DNA of 64,000 nt from assembly GCA_014190575.1 (NCBI GenBank), contig BJGQ01000005.1, forward strand, positions 1 to 64,000, written 5' to 3'. Below, piece by piece: positions 1 to 9,098 of the stretch. This stretch comes from Bacteroidota bacterium (lineage in GTDB: Bacteria; Bacteroidota; Bacteroidia; Chitinophagales; UBA10324). A model generated the notes under the pieces. The model was not told the origin of the DNA. It saw only the letters and a program-made list of their open reading frames with translations, and did no database searches. Position 1 is the first letter of the stretch. Each line of letters begins with the position of its first letter. The translations under genes were made by a program, and so were the position numbers.

Positions 1-56
1 GGCCCCACCTGCTTTGATGCCTTCTCAATAATTTTTAATCGTTCCTTTTTATCCAT
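1..56 (-). CDS. 5'-terminal fragment of a CDS running off the window edge (MDKKERLKIIEKASKQVGA...), product unknown
   Basis: Open minus-strand frame from an ATG at 56 to the window edge; only about 19 codons are visible. The start resembles TetR-type regulators, but this is too short to assign. Confidence 0.3.
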   Translation of the reverse strand, partial: MDKKERLKIIEKASKQVG

Positions 57-354
57 ATCAATCTTTGCAGCAATCTTTTTTAAAAAAATTGCGGATGTAT
101 TTCAAAATCCTTTTCATTATAATGGTGAAAGAGTTTTGATTTTTATTTTCTGTTGTTGCTGTTTTCAATTCAATTGTTGTTTTTGCATTAAAATTATTTC
201 ATGAAACTGTTTTGATGAGCACAAGTTAAAATTTGATTCACACTAAATTTAAAAATGATTTAATCTTTACAATCTGTTTTTCAGAAGGTGTTCAATATTC
301 AGTTAAACACACTTAGAGCCGCAAACTGTTTTTACAGCTTCGTGAAATAAAAAA

Positions 355-741
355 TCAAATCAGGAAAACTCCGTACAATATGTAATCCGGAACCTTAGGT
401 TTTATTGGCGGAGGATAATAGAATTCAGATCGTTCACATTTATAATTTGCCAGTGATAAAATATCAAAATGATTTGCTGTACTGAAAATAAATTTTGGAA
501 CAGAATTATTAAAAGCAAACTGATTAGCCTTTGCCAAATCACTTTTTACTTTCAGTGTTATTGTTTTGTCTTTACAGCAACCGGGCTTAATGGCCTTTTT
601 GCCACACCCGCATTTATGTTTATCCGTTGAAAAAAAATCAATAGAAGAGAGTTTGTGCCCGCACCAATGCAACGACACAGCCATTCCTGAATTGGTTATC
701 AGAAATAAAAAGAGCAACGATAGGGTAAGCGTCTTTTTCAT
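355..741 (-). CDS. small secreted Cys-rich protein, HYC_CC_PP-like family
   Basis: Signal peptide, LHWCGHKL motif, CGCGKK...CCKD cysteine cluster and YYPPP near the C-terminus. Confidence 0.65.
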   Translation of the reverse strand: MKKTLTLSLLFLFLITNSGMAVSLHWCGHKLSSIDFFSTDKHKCGCGKKAIKPGCCKDKTITLKVKSDLAKANQFAFNNSVPKFIFSTANHFDILSLANYKCERSEFYYPPPIKPKVPDYILYGVFLI

Positions 742-970
742 TTGCGATGTGAAAATAGTTTTTTCATAAAACAGAAAGCTTGATTTTTATCATGCTGTAA
801 AAGCAACGATATTTTTGATGCGTTATGGAAATATTTAAAGATTAAAAATTATAAAATATAGGGGCAATTTTATTTACAACAATTTCATTTAAAAAGCAGT
901 ATGAATAATTCAATGTGATTTTTAAAATAAGGGATAATCTATATTTTGCTTTCTTACAACCGAAAATTAT

Positions 971-2440
971 TTAATCAGGTTTACTTCTGTTGATAATAAA
1001 TTTAATTGCTGCAGGCAGGTAATAGCACGCGAAGGGTTGTAATAAATAAACTCCATCACATAAACTGCTCACATTAATTTCTCTTGGTGAATCTGATGAA
1101 TTCAGTTTTGCATTCATCACTTCTTTACCGGTCACATCAAGAATGGAATAACCAAAGTATCCCGGAATTTTTTCACTATTCAGATTGATAAAATCACCCG
1201 CGGGATTCGGAAAAACAGTCAATAAAGAATTATCAGAAACAACTTTTATGCTTCCCGCAACAGTATAAGTTCCGATTCGGTATTTCACTGTTCCTGAAAC
1301 ATTATCCTGCCAAACCACATGCACTTTTCCATTGGAAATAGCAACATCTGTATTGGATACTTCATTCACATTTCCTGTTGCAACTGTATCGTAATTTATG
1401 GGAAATCCGTTGTGAATATTTTCAGTAAAATAAATTCCCAATTGACTGGTACCACTCACCAACTGCTTCCAAACTATTGCAGCAGTGTTATTGTAATTTG
1501 CCATGCGCGGATAGTTTTGTTGTGTGAGTCCCGTAAACATTCCTGTGAGCGCTGTACTTCCCGAACATTGCGAATTGCTGATTGAGGCTTTGCTCCAATA
1601 AATTAAATCATCGCCGGAACCAAGGCTCATAAATGTTGAATACAATGTATCGCCAATTAATATTCCATCAGGGCCAGTTGATGGGCACGACATGAGCATC
1701 CAGTTATTCTGATCCAAATTAATTCCTGAGTTGAAAGAATTTGCTCCATCAACAGAAATTCCTGACCATGTATCTCTGATGTTATTTAAATTATCGCGAT
1801 ATAAAATCGCCACAGTGCTACCTGCTGAAACCAATTGCCCCGGACAGCAATCACAAATTTCTCCCCCTGAAAAACCACTTGCTTTCACATCGGTTGAAAA
1901 AGTATTTCCAAAATCAGTTGATTTGGCAACCACCCAACGACTATCGCCGAAAGTTGAATTGAATTTCATAAAACCTATTATTGGATTTCCTGCATCATCA
2001 ACTGTAACCGTCGGAAAACGGGAAACACTATCAGCAATAAAATCTACCTGAACGGGAGTTGAAAAGTTTGCGCCACCATTATATGAATGCACTACATATA
2101 TTTTTCCTGTTACCTCAGGTGATTCTTTAAACACCACATAAACAGTATCGCCATGTGAAGCAATATCAGGACCCGCCCACGATGCTGTAAAAATCGGAAT
2201 GGACATTGGATTCACGGCAACCGGAGTTGTAAATGCTGTTCCGTTCCATCGCGAGAACATGGCGTCGGTAGAATGACCCCAGAGAACCAATGGATTATTA
2301 TTTCTATCCAAAACAATTCGAGGATGCAGATTACTTGTTGTATTTGTTGCAACATCCATTGCATTGTTCCAACTCAGTGTTGTTTGCGCTGAAACATTTA
2401 TTACAAAAAATAAAATTGAAATACTGAAAATATTTTTCAT
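971..2440 (-). CDS. secreted BNR/sialidase-like repeat protein with T9SS C-terminal sorting domain
   Basis: Signal peptide MKNIFSISILFFVINVSAQ; repeated 'VDDAGNPIIGF' / 'KSTDFGNTFS' style BNR segments; C-terminal 'LTVFPNPAGDFINL...GVYLLQ...KFIINR'. Confidence 0.7.
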   Translation of the reverse strand: MKNIFSISILFFVINVSAQTTLSWNNAMDVATNTTSNLHPRIVLDRNNNPLVLWGHSTDAMFSRWNGTAFTTPVAVNPMSIPIFTASWAGPDIASHGDTVYVVFKESPEVTGKIYVVHSYNGGANFSTPVQVDFIADSVSRFPTVTVDDAGNPIIGFMKFNSTFGDSRWVVAKSTDFGNTFSTDVKASGFSGGEICDCCPGQLVSAGSTVAILYRDNLNNIRDTWSGISVDGANSFNSGINLDQNNWMLMSCPSTGPDGILIGDTLYSTFMSLGSGDDLIYWSKASISNSQCSGSTALTGMFTGLTQQNYPRMANYNNTAAIVWKQLVSGTSQLGIYFTENIHNGFPINYDTVATGNVNEVSNTDVAISNGKVHVVWQDNVSGTVKYRIGTYTVAGSIKVVSDNSLLTVFPNPAGDFINLNSEKIPGYFGYSILDVTGKEVMNAKLNSSDSPREINVSSLCDGVYLLQPFACYYLPAAIKFIINRSKPD

Positions 2441-2452
2441 GGGGATTGGATT

Positions 2453-4195
2453 TTAATTTTTGTTTTTATTTACAATGAATTTCTGTGGTTCGGGTTTAAA
2501 GTAACACGCCCATGGTTGCAGAAAATAAATTCCGTCAGCTAAATCGCTGATGTCAATTTGTTGTTTAAACGAATTTCGCCAAACACTCTTCATCCATTTT
2601 CCATTCACATCATAAATTTCGTAAGCATACAATGATTGCAATGAAGCTGGAATTTCAACGGTTAAAATTGTTGACGAAGGATTCGGATAAATTTTCCAAT
2701 CATCATTTTTATTTATATCAGTAACAGAAGTGTTTGTTGTATCAATCACTCTGAAACTTCCCATCATTCCATCATCTTCATGATGCAACAAGTGGCAGTG
2801 ATACATGTAGGGAATACTATCGTCGGCAAAATCTTCAAACTTAGTAATGAACGAAACTGTTTGTTGCGGCATCACTAACACCACATCTTTTTTTCCTTGT
2901 TGTTCGGGTGGAACTGCTCCGCCATTAATATTCAACACATAAAAATATCCGTCGTGAATGTGAAATGGATGAGCTACCAAGGTATTGTTCTGCAAAGTCC
3001 ATATTTCAATGTCATTCAGGTACGAAGTAATATTGATGGTATCCATATTAAAATTGTCGCCATTGATGGTAAATGGTCCTTCAATCATAAACTGTGGGCC
3101 CATTGTTTCGGGTGCAAAGGTGAGTGTGCGTGTAACATTTGCCTGAGATTGCAACCACGGAGTAAATGTTCGGAGTGTTGTTGGGATGGTGGTGACAGGA
3201 TTGGCAGTTGGCGCTGTAACATTTATTTGTAAAACAGAAAAGTCGGCTCCGTTCAACGGATTCAAATTATAATTCGGAAGTGTTGCCATTCCGTTTCCAA
3301 CTTGCGGCGCACCAACAATTCCGTTTGGAATTTGTGAACCATAATTCATTAACTGAATTGATTGACCTTGCAGTGATGCCAGGTCAACTAATATTTCATA
3401 TCGTTCTCCATTGGAAACTCTGAGTCGGTTTAGTTGAACAGGTTGTTCTAATAATCCATCATCATTTCCGATGACATTAAAATTCATGTTGTTTGAAAAT
3501 CCAAAAAGAAAAGTCCGGTTTGATGAACCATTTAATAATCTTAATCGCACAACTTGTGCAGGCGCATCCAAATATGGATTCACTGTTCCGTTCACCATCA
3601 TTAATGTATCGAGATAAGTTGCAATGGCAACCTGGTATAAAACATCAAACGCTTTTGACTGAACTATAATCGGAAAATCATCCACCCCATAAGTGCGTGG
3701 AAGTGTGAGTGTGTTTTCCAGACTGTCTTTTACTATTATCATTCCTGCAATTCCTTTTGAAACCTGAATGTCAGTTTTGTTTTCGCCATGTGGATGATAC
3801 CAATAAGTTCCTGCATCATTCATCACTTTGAAACTCGGACTCCAGGTGGCGCCTTGTTGTATTATCTGATGCGGGCCGCCATCATCCATTGCGGGCACAT
3901 GCATTCCATGCCAGTGCATGGTGGTAGTTGTTCCGGGTAAATTATTAGTCACATTCATGGTAACCACATCTCCTATATTTATAATTAAAGTTGGTGCGAG
4001 TAAAACTCCATTCACTCCATAAGTGGGTGTATTAATTCCTGAAAAAAATTGTGTGGTTCCGGACTGCACATTCAGATTAAAATTTGTTCCGGTTAATGCA
4101 GGCGGAATTGCCAATGGGTTTTGCGCATCAGCAAAAAAAGTAACAGCAGCAATTGCTGCTGTTACCAGAAAACATTTTTTAAATAACTGAATCAT
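2453..4195 (-). CDS. multicopper oxidase with T9SS C-terminal sorting domain
   Basis: Copper-ligand motifs HWHGMHVPAMDDGGPHQ, YWYHPHGE, HPFHIHDGYF and YHCHLLHHEDDGMMG; C-terminal 'KIYPNPSSTILTVEI...GIYFLQ...KFIVNK'. Confidence 0.92.
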   Translation of the reverse strand: MIQLFKKCFLVTAAIAAVTFFADAQNPLAIPPALTGTNFNLNVQSGTTQFFSGINTPTYGVNGVLLAPTLIINIGDVVTMNVTNNLPGTTTTMHWHGMHVPAMDDGGPHQIIQQGATWSPSFKVMNDAGTYWYHPHGENKTDIQVSKGIAGMIIVKDSLENTLTLPRTYGVDDFPIIVQSKAFDVLYQVAIATYLDTLMMVNGTVNPYLDAPAQVVRLRLLNGSSNRTFLFGFSNNMNFNVIGNDDGLLEQPVQLNRLRVSNGERYEILVDLASLQGQSIQLMNYGSQIPNGIVGAPQVGNGMATLPNYNLNPLNGADFSVLQINVTAPTANPVTTIPTTLRTFTPWLQSQANVTRTLTFAPETMGPQFMIEGPFTINGDNFNMDTINITSYLNDIEIWTLQNNTLVAHPFHIHDGYFYVLNINGGAVPPEQQGKKDVVLVMPQQTVSFITKFEDFADDSIPYMYHCHLLHHEDDGMMGSFRVIDTTNTSVTDINKNDDWKIYPNPSSTILTVEIPASLQSLYAYEIYDVNGKWMKSVWRNSFKQQIDISDLADGIYFLQPWACYFKPEPQKFIVNKNKN

Positions 4196-4981
4196 CTATT
4201 TTAAAACATTGATTTTATGAAATGAAGTTTGACCATTCACCATTGCTTTCAGCAAGTAGGTTCCGTTTGATAAATCAGCAACAGTAAACTGTTGCTGAAG
4301 AATTTTTTCGGTTGAACTTCCATTATAAATTTCAGCAACTACTCTTCCAGCCAAATCAATTAATTGCATTTGAACCAAACTGTTTTGCGAAAGTGCTAAC
4401 TGAATATTTATTTCATCATTGGCAGGGTTCGGGAAAACAGATAACGCATTTTGATTTTTGTTTATGAATGAACCCGAATTTCCTACTCCGTAAAAAGTAC
4501 GAATGGCATTTGCCATTATCATGGTATCACCGGTGGAAAATCCGATATCGGTAAACAACACATCATGATTGGGTCCCGCAACAACAACAACAGTTGGCAT
4601 ACCGAAACTACCGTAGTAGGCAACCATAAATTCTCCGGAGTCAAACGCCACACTGGTAAAACCATTGGTGGTTACAAAGTCATTGACAGTAATGCAGTCG
4701 TATGAATTAACATAGGCGAATTGATACCAGTTAATTTTTCCGGGGAACTGCGCATGCAATGGTACCAGCATTGATTCAATTTTATGGCCCGCATCAATGC
4801 ATGATGAACAGGTCATGAAATATTCCATCACCACTACTTCATTTGAATCGAGTGTAGTGAAAAGATTGTGCATGTTTCCGCTGCAATCATCCATGGTGAA
4901 ATCCATTGCAGTTGTTTGCTGCGCATTGGAAAATGAGTAGGCCATCAAAAAAGCGAAGAAGAAATAAATTGATTTTTTCAT
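4196..4981 (-). CDS. secreted thioredoxin-like (CSSC) protein with T9SS sorting domain
   Basis: Signal peptide, CxxC motif (MTCSSCIDAG), cis-Pro-like 'GMPTVVVV', C-terminal 'LSVFPNPANDEINIQ...GTYLLKAMVNGQTSFHKINVLK'. Confidence 0.75.
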   Translation of the reverse strand: MKKSIYFFFAFLMAYSFSNAQQTTAMDFTMDDCSGNMHNLFTTLDSNEVVVMEYFMTCSSCIDAGHKIESMLVPLHAQFPGKINWYQFAYVNSYDCITVNDFVTTNGFTSVAFDSGEFMVAYYGSFGMPTVVVVAGPNHDVLFTDIGFSTGDTMIMANAIRTFYGVGNSGSFINKNQNALSVFPNPANDEINIQLALSQNSLVQMQLIDLAGRVVAEIYNGSSTEKILQQQFTVADLSNGTYLLKAMVNGQTSFHKINVLK

Positions 4982-5025
4982 TCTGTTGTTTAGAAAAAAT
5001 TAAGTGTGATTAAACTTTCTGAAAA

Positions 5026-5802
5026 TTATTTTGCAACACTGAACTTAGAAGTAACGGTTTCGCCATCAACTTTAAGTTGAACGAAATAAATTCCTTCATG
5101 AAGCATTGATGTATTGATTTCAAATGACTGTTTTCCTGCTGTGTGATTTTTTGGAGCATCAGAAATTATTTTTTGTCCTAGTGTATTAAACACTTCAATT
5201 GAAACACTCGAAGCTTTGGTTAAGGTGTATATTAACTCAGTTGTTGCAGTTGCAGGATTTGGATAAAGACTAATTTCATCAGTTACATTTTTAAAATCAG
5301 AAATTCCATTAATGGTAGATATCGAGTTGTTGATTGCATTTTGCAATTGAGTTGTGGTAACTGTTCCGTTCTGTGCAAAATAAATGGTGTGAGTAGTTCC
5401 TCCACCAACAACAACTGTTTTAGGCATTCCACCTGAACCATAATTTGCTTGCGGGTTAACATTACCTGCATTATCAAATGTGGCGGTTGGAGTTATACTA
5501 TTTGTTGTTGACCAGCTTGCTAAACTGCTGCAGCTTCCATTTCCTGCATCATCAAACAGATAAAAAACAACATCGGGATTACCCATTGTGGCAATGGTAT
5601 TTGAAGCAGCCACTGCTGAACCAATACATGAACCGCAAGGCATTACCCAAACCATAACCACAGTTTTTCCCGCATCAAGATCGGTAAATAAAGTATGGCT
5701 CACACTGGCACAATCTGTTGCAGTAAAATCGAAGGCGGTTTGTGCTTTGGAAATCGATAATACGAACATCAAAGCAATTGAAAGGTAAATTGATTTTTTC
5801 AT
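5026..5802 (-). CDS. secreted thioredoxin-like (CGSC) protein with T9SS sorting domain
   Basis: Signal peptide, CxxC (MPCGSCIG), 'GMPKTVVV', C-terminal 'SLYPNPATATTELIY...GIYFVQLKVDGETVTSKFSVAK'. Confidence 0.75.
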   Translation of the reverse strand: MKKSIYLSIALMFVLSISKAQTAFDFTATDCASVSHTLFTDLDAGKTVVMVWVMPCGSCIGSAVAASNTIATMGNPDVVFYLFDDAGNGSCSSLASWSTTNSITPTATFDNAGNVNPQANYGSGGMPKTVVVGGGTTHTIYFAQNGTVTTTQLQNAINNSISTINGISDFKNVTDEISLYPNPATATTELIYTLTKASSVSIEVFNTLGQKIISDAPKNHTAGKQSFEINTSMLHEGIYFVQLKVDGETVTSKFSVAK

Positions 5803-5943
5803 TTTGGGGATTTTAATTTGAATGATTGAAAATTTATTGGGATCGAAAAAAATTATTTTAGAATGAATGGTGATTATGAGGAAAACATAAACACAAAACC
5901 CCGGGCAGAATATTATCTGTCAGGTGAAAACCGGAAATAAAAA

Positions 5944-6351
5944 TCAAATAAGGAAACTCTGTTTGAGAATAATAATATTCTCTTTTGGTGGCGGCGGATG
6001 AAATCCGTTATAAGCAAAAACTAAATCAGCAGAAATTACCGGATGACTATATTGTTTAGAAATTAAAATTGAAACAAGTGGTTGAAAAATTTTTGCATCT
6101 ACAGTTTTCAGAAAATGAAACTGCCCCAATGTAGTGAACATGTCAAGGTGTTCTTTCTGGCAACCATCATCCTGCTTTTCATTTTTCTTTTCGTCGCAAC
6201 ACGATTTTTTGCAACAGTCTTTAACCTGTTCTGTTTCTTTGCAGCATGAATAAATTCCGGAAGCACAGAAGGCAGCGCATAAATGTGAATGCAACATCAC
6301 CATCAATAAAACTGATGCAATTCCTCTTGATATGTAATGTGATGATTTCAA
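5944..6351 (-). CDS. small secreted Cys-rich protein, HYC_CC_PP-like
   Basis: N-terminal hydrophobic segment; dense cysteines CCKETEQVKDCCKKSCCDEKK; C-terminal HPPPPKE. Confidence 0.55.
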   Translation of the reverse strand: MKSSHYISRGIASVLLMVMLHSHLCAAFCASGIYSCCKETEQVKDCCKKSCCDEKKNEKQDDGCQKEHLDMFTTLGQFHFLKTVDAKIFQPLVSILISKQYSHPVISADLVFAYNGFHPPPPKENIIILKQSFLI

Positions 6352-6429
6352 AATGGTTTTACGAAAGTAGATTAATTTTTTACATCACCAACTATTCTTT
6401 ACATCCGTTACATTTGCGGTCATTGAATA

Positions 6430-6750
6430 ATGAAGGTTAGAATCAAAAGAATTATTTCGTTGTTTTTGTTGTCGCTGTTTATCTCAGCGATTACTCCTGA
6501 TGTTTTTATTCATGCATTCACCCATCACGAAGATACTGTTGATTTTCATGCAACTTCAACTTCCTTCAGTCATCAACACATTCACTGCGAAAGGTTATTA
6601 GATGAATTGCCGGCAACTCAGCTTGCCGAAGTAGTTCATCTTCCGGTGATTTCTGTATCATTTTTAAAAATTGAAAATTTAATTTCTGTATCGTTCAGTT
6701 TAATATCAGCTGAAACTGTAACCCTTCGCGGTCCTCCTTCTCTTGTATAG
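6430..6750 (+). CDS. small secreted His-rich hypothetical protein
   Basis: Signal peptide; histidine-rich FTHHEDTVDFHATSTSFSHQHIHC; upstream of and co-directional with the outer-membrane barrel gene. Confidence 0.55.
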   Translation: MKVRIKRIISLFLLSLFISAITPDVFIHAFTHHEDTVDFHATSTSFSHQHIHCERLLDELPATQLAEVVHLPVISVSFLKIENLISVSFSLISAETVTLRGPPSLV

Positions 6751-6852
6751 GAGAGAAGATTTATTCTGATTTTCTCTTACTGAATTATTTATTGAATCGG
6801 ATTCAAATCAATTGAATCCCTTCAAACAATTTTTTATTCAAAAAGAAAATCC

Positions 6853-8007
6853 ATGTTCAACATAAAAATCATTCAACGCTTCATAACAGTATTCGTTCTT
6901 CTTTTTTTATTCATGATGAAAACAAATGTCTCAGCACAAACTCCTGCTGATTCAACTGCTACCGATTCAACATTGCTCAAACAAATTGAATTGGAAATGG
7001 AAAGCAGTCAGCCACAAATTGTTGCTCCGCGATCTACTATCTCAGCCAATCCCGATATCAGTGTCATTGGAGATTTTGGAGCATCGTACTTAAATAATAC
7101 ACAAAGAAATTTCGATGCCTATTTAAATGAAGCTGAGTTTTCATTTCAATCAGTAGTGGATCCATACATCCGTGCTGATTTTTTTGTGTCGTTTGGAAAA
7201 AATTCCGATACACATGAATACGGTGCCGGAGTTGAAGAAGCATTTATCACATCACTTTCATTGCCCACAGGATTGCAACTCAAAGCAGGAAAATTTAAAA
7301 GTGCAATCGGAAGAATTAATCCGGTTCACTCGCATGCTTTACCATTTATTGATTTGCCAATTGCTTACGAAAATCTTTTTGGTGATGGATTAAATGATGA
7401 GGGGCTATCGCTCAGTTGGCTTTTGCCTAATCATGCTTTTTATCAGGAGCTGACTGCGCAGGTTACAGCTGGATATACCGAGAGTCCGGTTTTTATTCAC
7501 AGTACTAAAAATGATTTTTTGTATGTGGCTCATTTGAAAAATTTCTTTTCGCTCAATGATAATGCAACTCTTGAAATTGGTTTCTCAGGTGTAAGTGGTC
7601 CGAATGATTCATTGCGCTTTACTCAAATCGGCGCAGCTGATTTAACTTATAAATGGAAACCGTTGCAAAAAAATACATACAAATCTTTCACCTGGCAATC
7701 GGAAGTTTATTATTCAATGGCAGATTTGAAAACACAAAAAGTAAATGCGCTCGGGTTGTATTCCATGATTTCGTTGCAGGTTGATAAGCGAATGTTTTTA
7801 ACTGCGCGATATGATTATGCGCAAAATCCATCATCATCACAATCAGCACAAATAGCGTACAGCGCCACTCTTGGCTGGTTCGCAACTGAATTTCAGAAAA
7901 TAGAAATTGAAGGAAAAACAAATACACTGTCTGATCATTCACAAACTTATCAGGCGTGGCTCCGTTGGATTTTTGTAATCGGAACTCATGGAGCACATCA
8001 ATATTAA
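6853..8007 (+). CDS. outer-membrane beta-barrel (porin-like) protein, probably part of a metal-uptake locus
   Basis: Signal peptide MFNIKIIQRFITVFVLLFLFMMKTNVSAQ; alternating beta-strand pattern (LNEAEFSFQSVVDPYIRADFFVSFG, LPTGLQLKAGKFKSAIGRINPVH); 42 bp upstream of a ZnuA-like gene. Confidence 0.65.
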   Translation: MFNIKIIQRFITVFVLLFLFMMKTNVSAQTPADSTATDSTLLKQIELEMESSQPQIVAPRSTISANPDISVIGDFGASYLNNTQRNFDAYLNEAEFSFQSVVDPYIRADFFVSFGKNSDTHEYGAGVEEAFITSLSLPTGLQLKAGKFKSAIGRINPVHSHALPFIDLPIAYENLFGDGLNDEGLSLSWLLPNHAFYQELTAQVTAGYTESPVFIHSTKNDFLYVAHLKNFFSLNDNATLEIGFSGVSGPNDSLRFTQIGAADLTYKWKPLQKNTYKSFTWQSEVYYSMADLKTQKVNALGLYSMISLQVDKRMFLTARYDYAQNPSSSQSAQIAYSATLGWFATEFQKIEIEGKTNTLSDHSQTYQAWLRWIFVIGTHGAHQY

Positions 8008-8048
8008 ACCACTTTTAAATTAAAGATTAGAAATAAAAAATTAAAAAC

Positions 8049-8954
8049 ATGACGACAAAAAAATTAAGTATAACAGTTTTGTTCCTGAGCATTTTCTCAT
8101 TTGCAAATGCAGGAATCATAAAAGTTGTGACCACCACAATGGATACAAAAAGCATTGCTGAATTTATTGGCGCTGATAAAATCACAGCAACATCCATAGC
8201 AACCGGTTATCAGAATCCGCACTTTGTTGACCCTAAGCCGAGCTACATAATCAATCTCACAAATGCAGACATGTTTGTAACAGTTGGTTTAGATCTGGAA
8301 ACAGGTTGGTCGCCGCAATTGCTCGCGAGTTCGCGCAACACAAAAATTCAGAAAGGCGCAGCCGGATATGTTGATGCATCTGTTGGTGTGAATCTGTTAC
8401 AGGTTCCTACTTCACTCAATCGCGGTGAAGGTGACATACATATTTACGGAAACCCACATTACTGGCTCGACCCATTGAACGGAAAACAAATTGCCAGAAA
8501 CATCTGCGATGGATTAAACAGAATTTCTCCGGCGAACAAAGCATTCTTTGAAGCAAACCTTGTGAAGTTTGATGCAACGCTTGATTTGAAAATGAAAGAG
8601 TGGGCATCTAAAATGGCACCGTTCAAAGGATCAAAAATTATTGCGTACCATAATGAATGGGTTTATTTCGAAACACGATTCGGTTTGCAGATTGTTGACT
8701 TCATGGAACCGAAGCCCGGCATTCCTCCTACTCCATCTCAACTGGTAAAAATTATTAACGAAGTAAAAACCAATCACATCAAAGCAATTATTTCTTCTCC
8801 CTACTTCACCACTTCTTCTTCTGATGTAGTGAAGCAACAAACCGGCGTGAAAGTTTGCACGATGGCAACATCGGTAGGTGCGTTTGATACAATAAAAACT
8901 TACTTCGATTTGTTTGATTACGATATCAATTTAATTACTGCTGCATTAAAATAA
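8049..8954 (+). CDS. metal ABC transporter substrate-binding protein (ZnuA/TroA-like)
   Basis: Signal peptide; 'NPHFVDPKPSYIINLTNADMFVTVGLDLE', 'GNPHYWLDPLNGKQIARNI', 'IIAYHNEWVYFETRFGLQIVDFMEPKPGIPPTPSQL' typical of the family. Confidence 0.88.
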   Translation: MTTKKLSITVLFLSIFSFANAGIIKVVTTTMDTKSIAEFIGADKITATSIATGYQNPHFVDPKPSYIINLTNADMFVTVGLDLETGWSPQLLASSRNTKIQKGAAGYVDASVGVNLLQVPTSLNRGEGDIHIYGNPHYWLDPLNGKQIARNICDGLNRISPANKAFFEANLVKFDATLDLKMKEWASKMAPFKGSKIIAYHNEWVYFETRFGLQIVDFMEPKPGIPPTPSQLVKIINEVKTNHIKAIISSPYFTTSSSDVVKQQTGVKVCTMATSVGAFDTIKTYFDLFDYDINLITAALK

Positions 8955-8959
8955 AAATG

Positions 8960-9051
8960 AATGGGACACGGATTCTCGCTGAAGTTAAGGATGAAAACAG
9001 ATTTTAAAATCAGTGCTAATCAGTTCAATCCGTTTTAATCCGTGTCCCATT
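8960..9051. repeat. intergenic inverted-repeat element (15-bp perfect arms, ATCCGTGTCCCAT type)
   Basis: aatgggacacggatt (8960-8974) and its exact reverse complement aatccgtgtcccatt (9037-9051), enclosing degenerate repeats (aaaatcagtgctaatcagttcaatccg). Confidence 0.8.
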
Positions 9052-9098
9052 TTATTTAAATCTCAAATCATAATTCTAAAATCTTAATTCATTAACTC

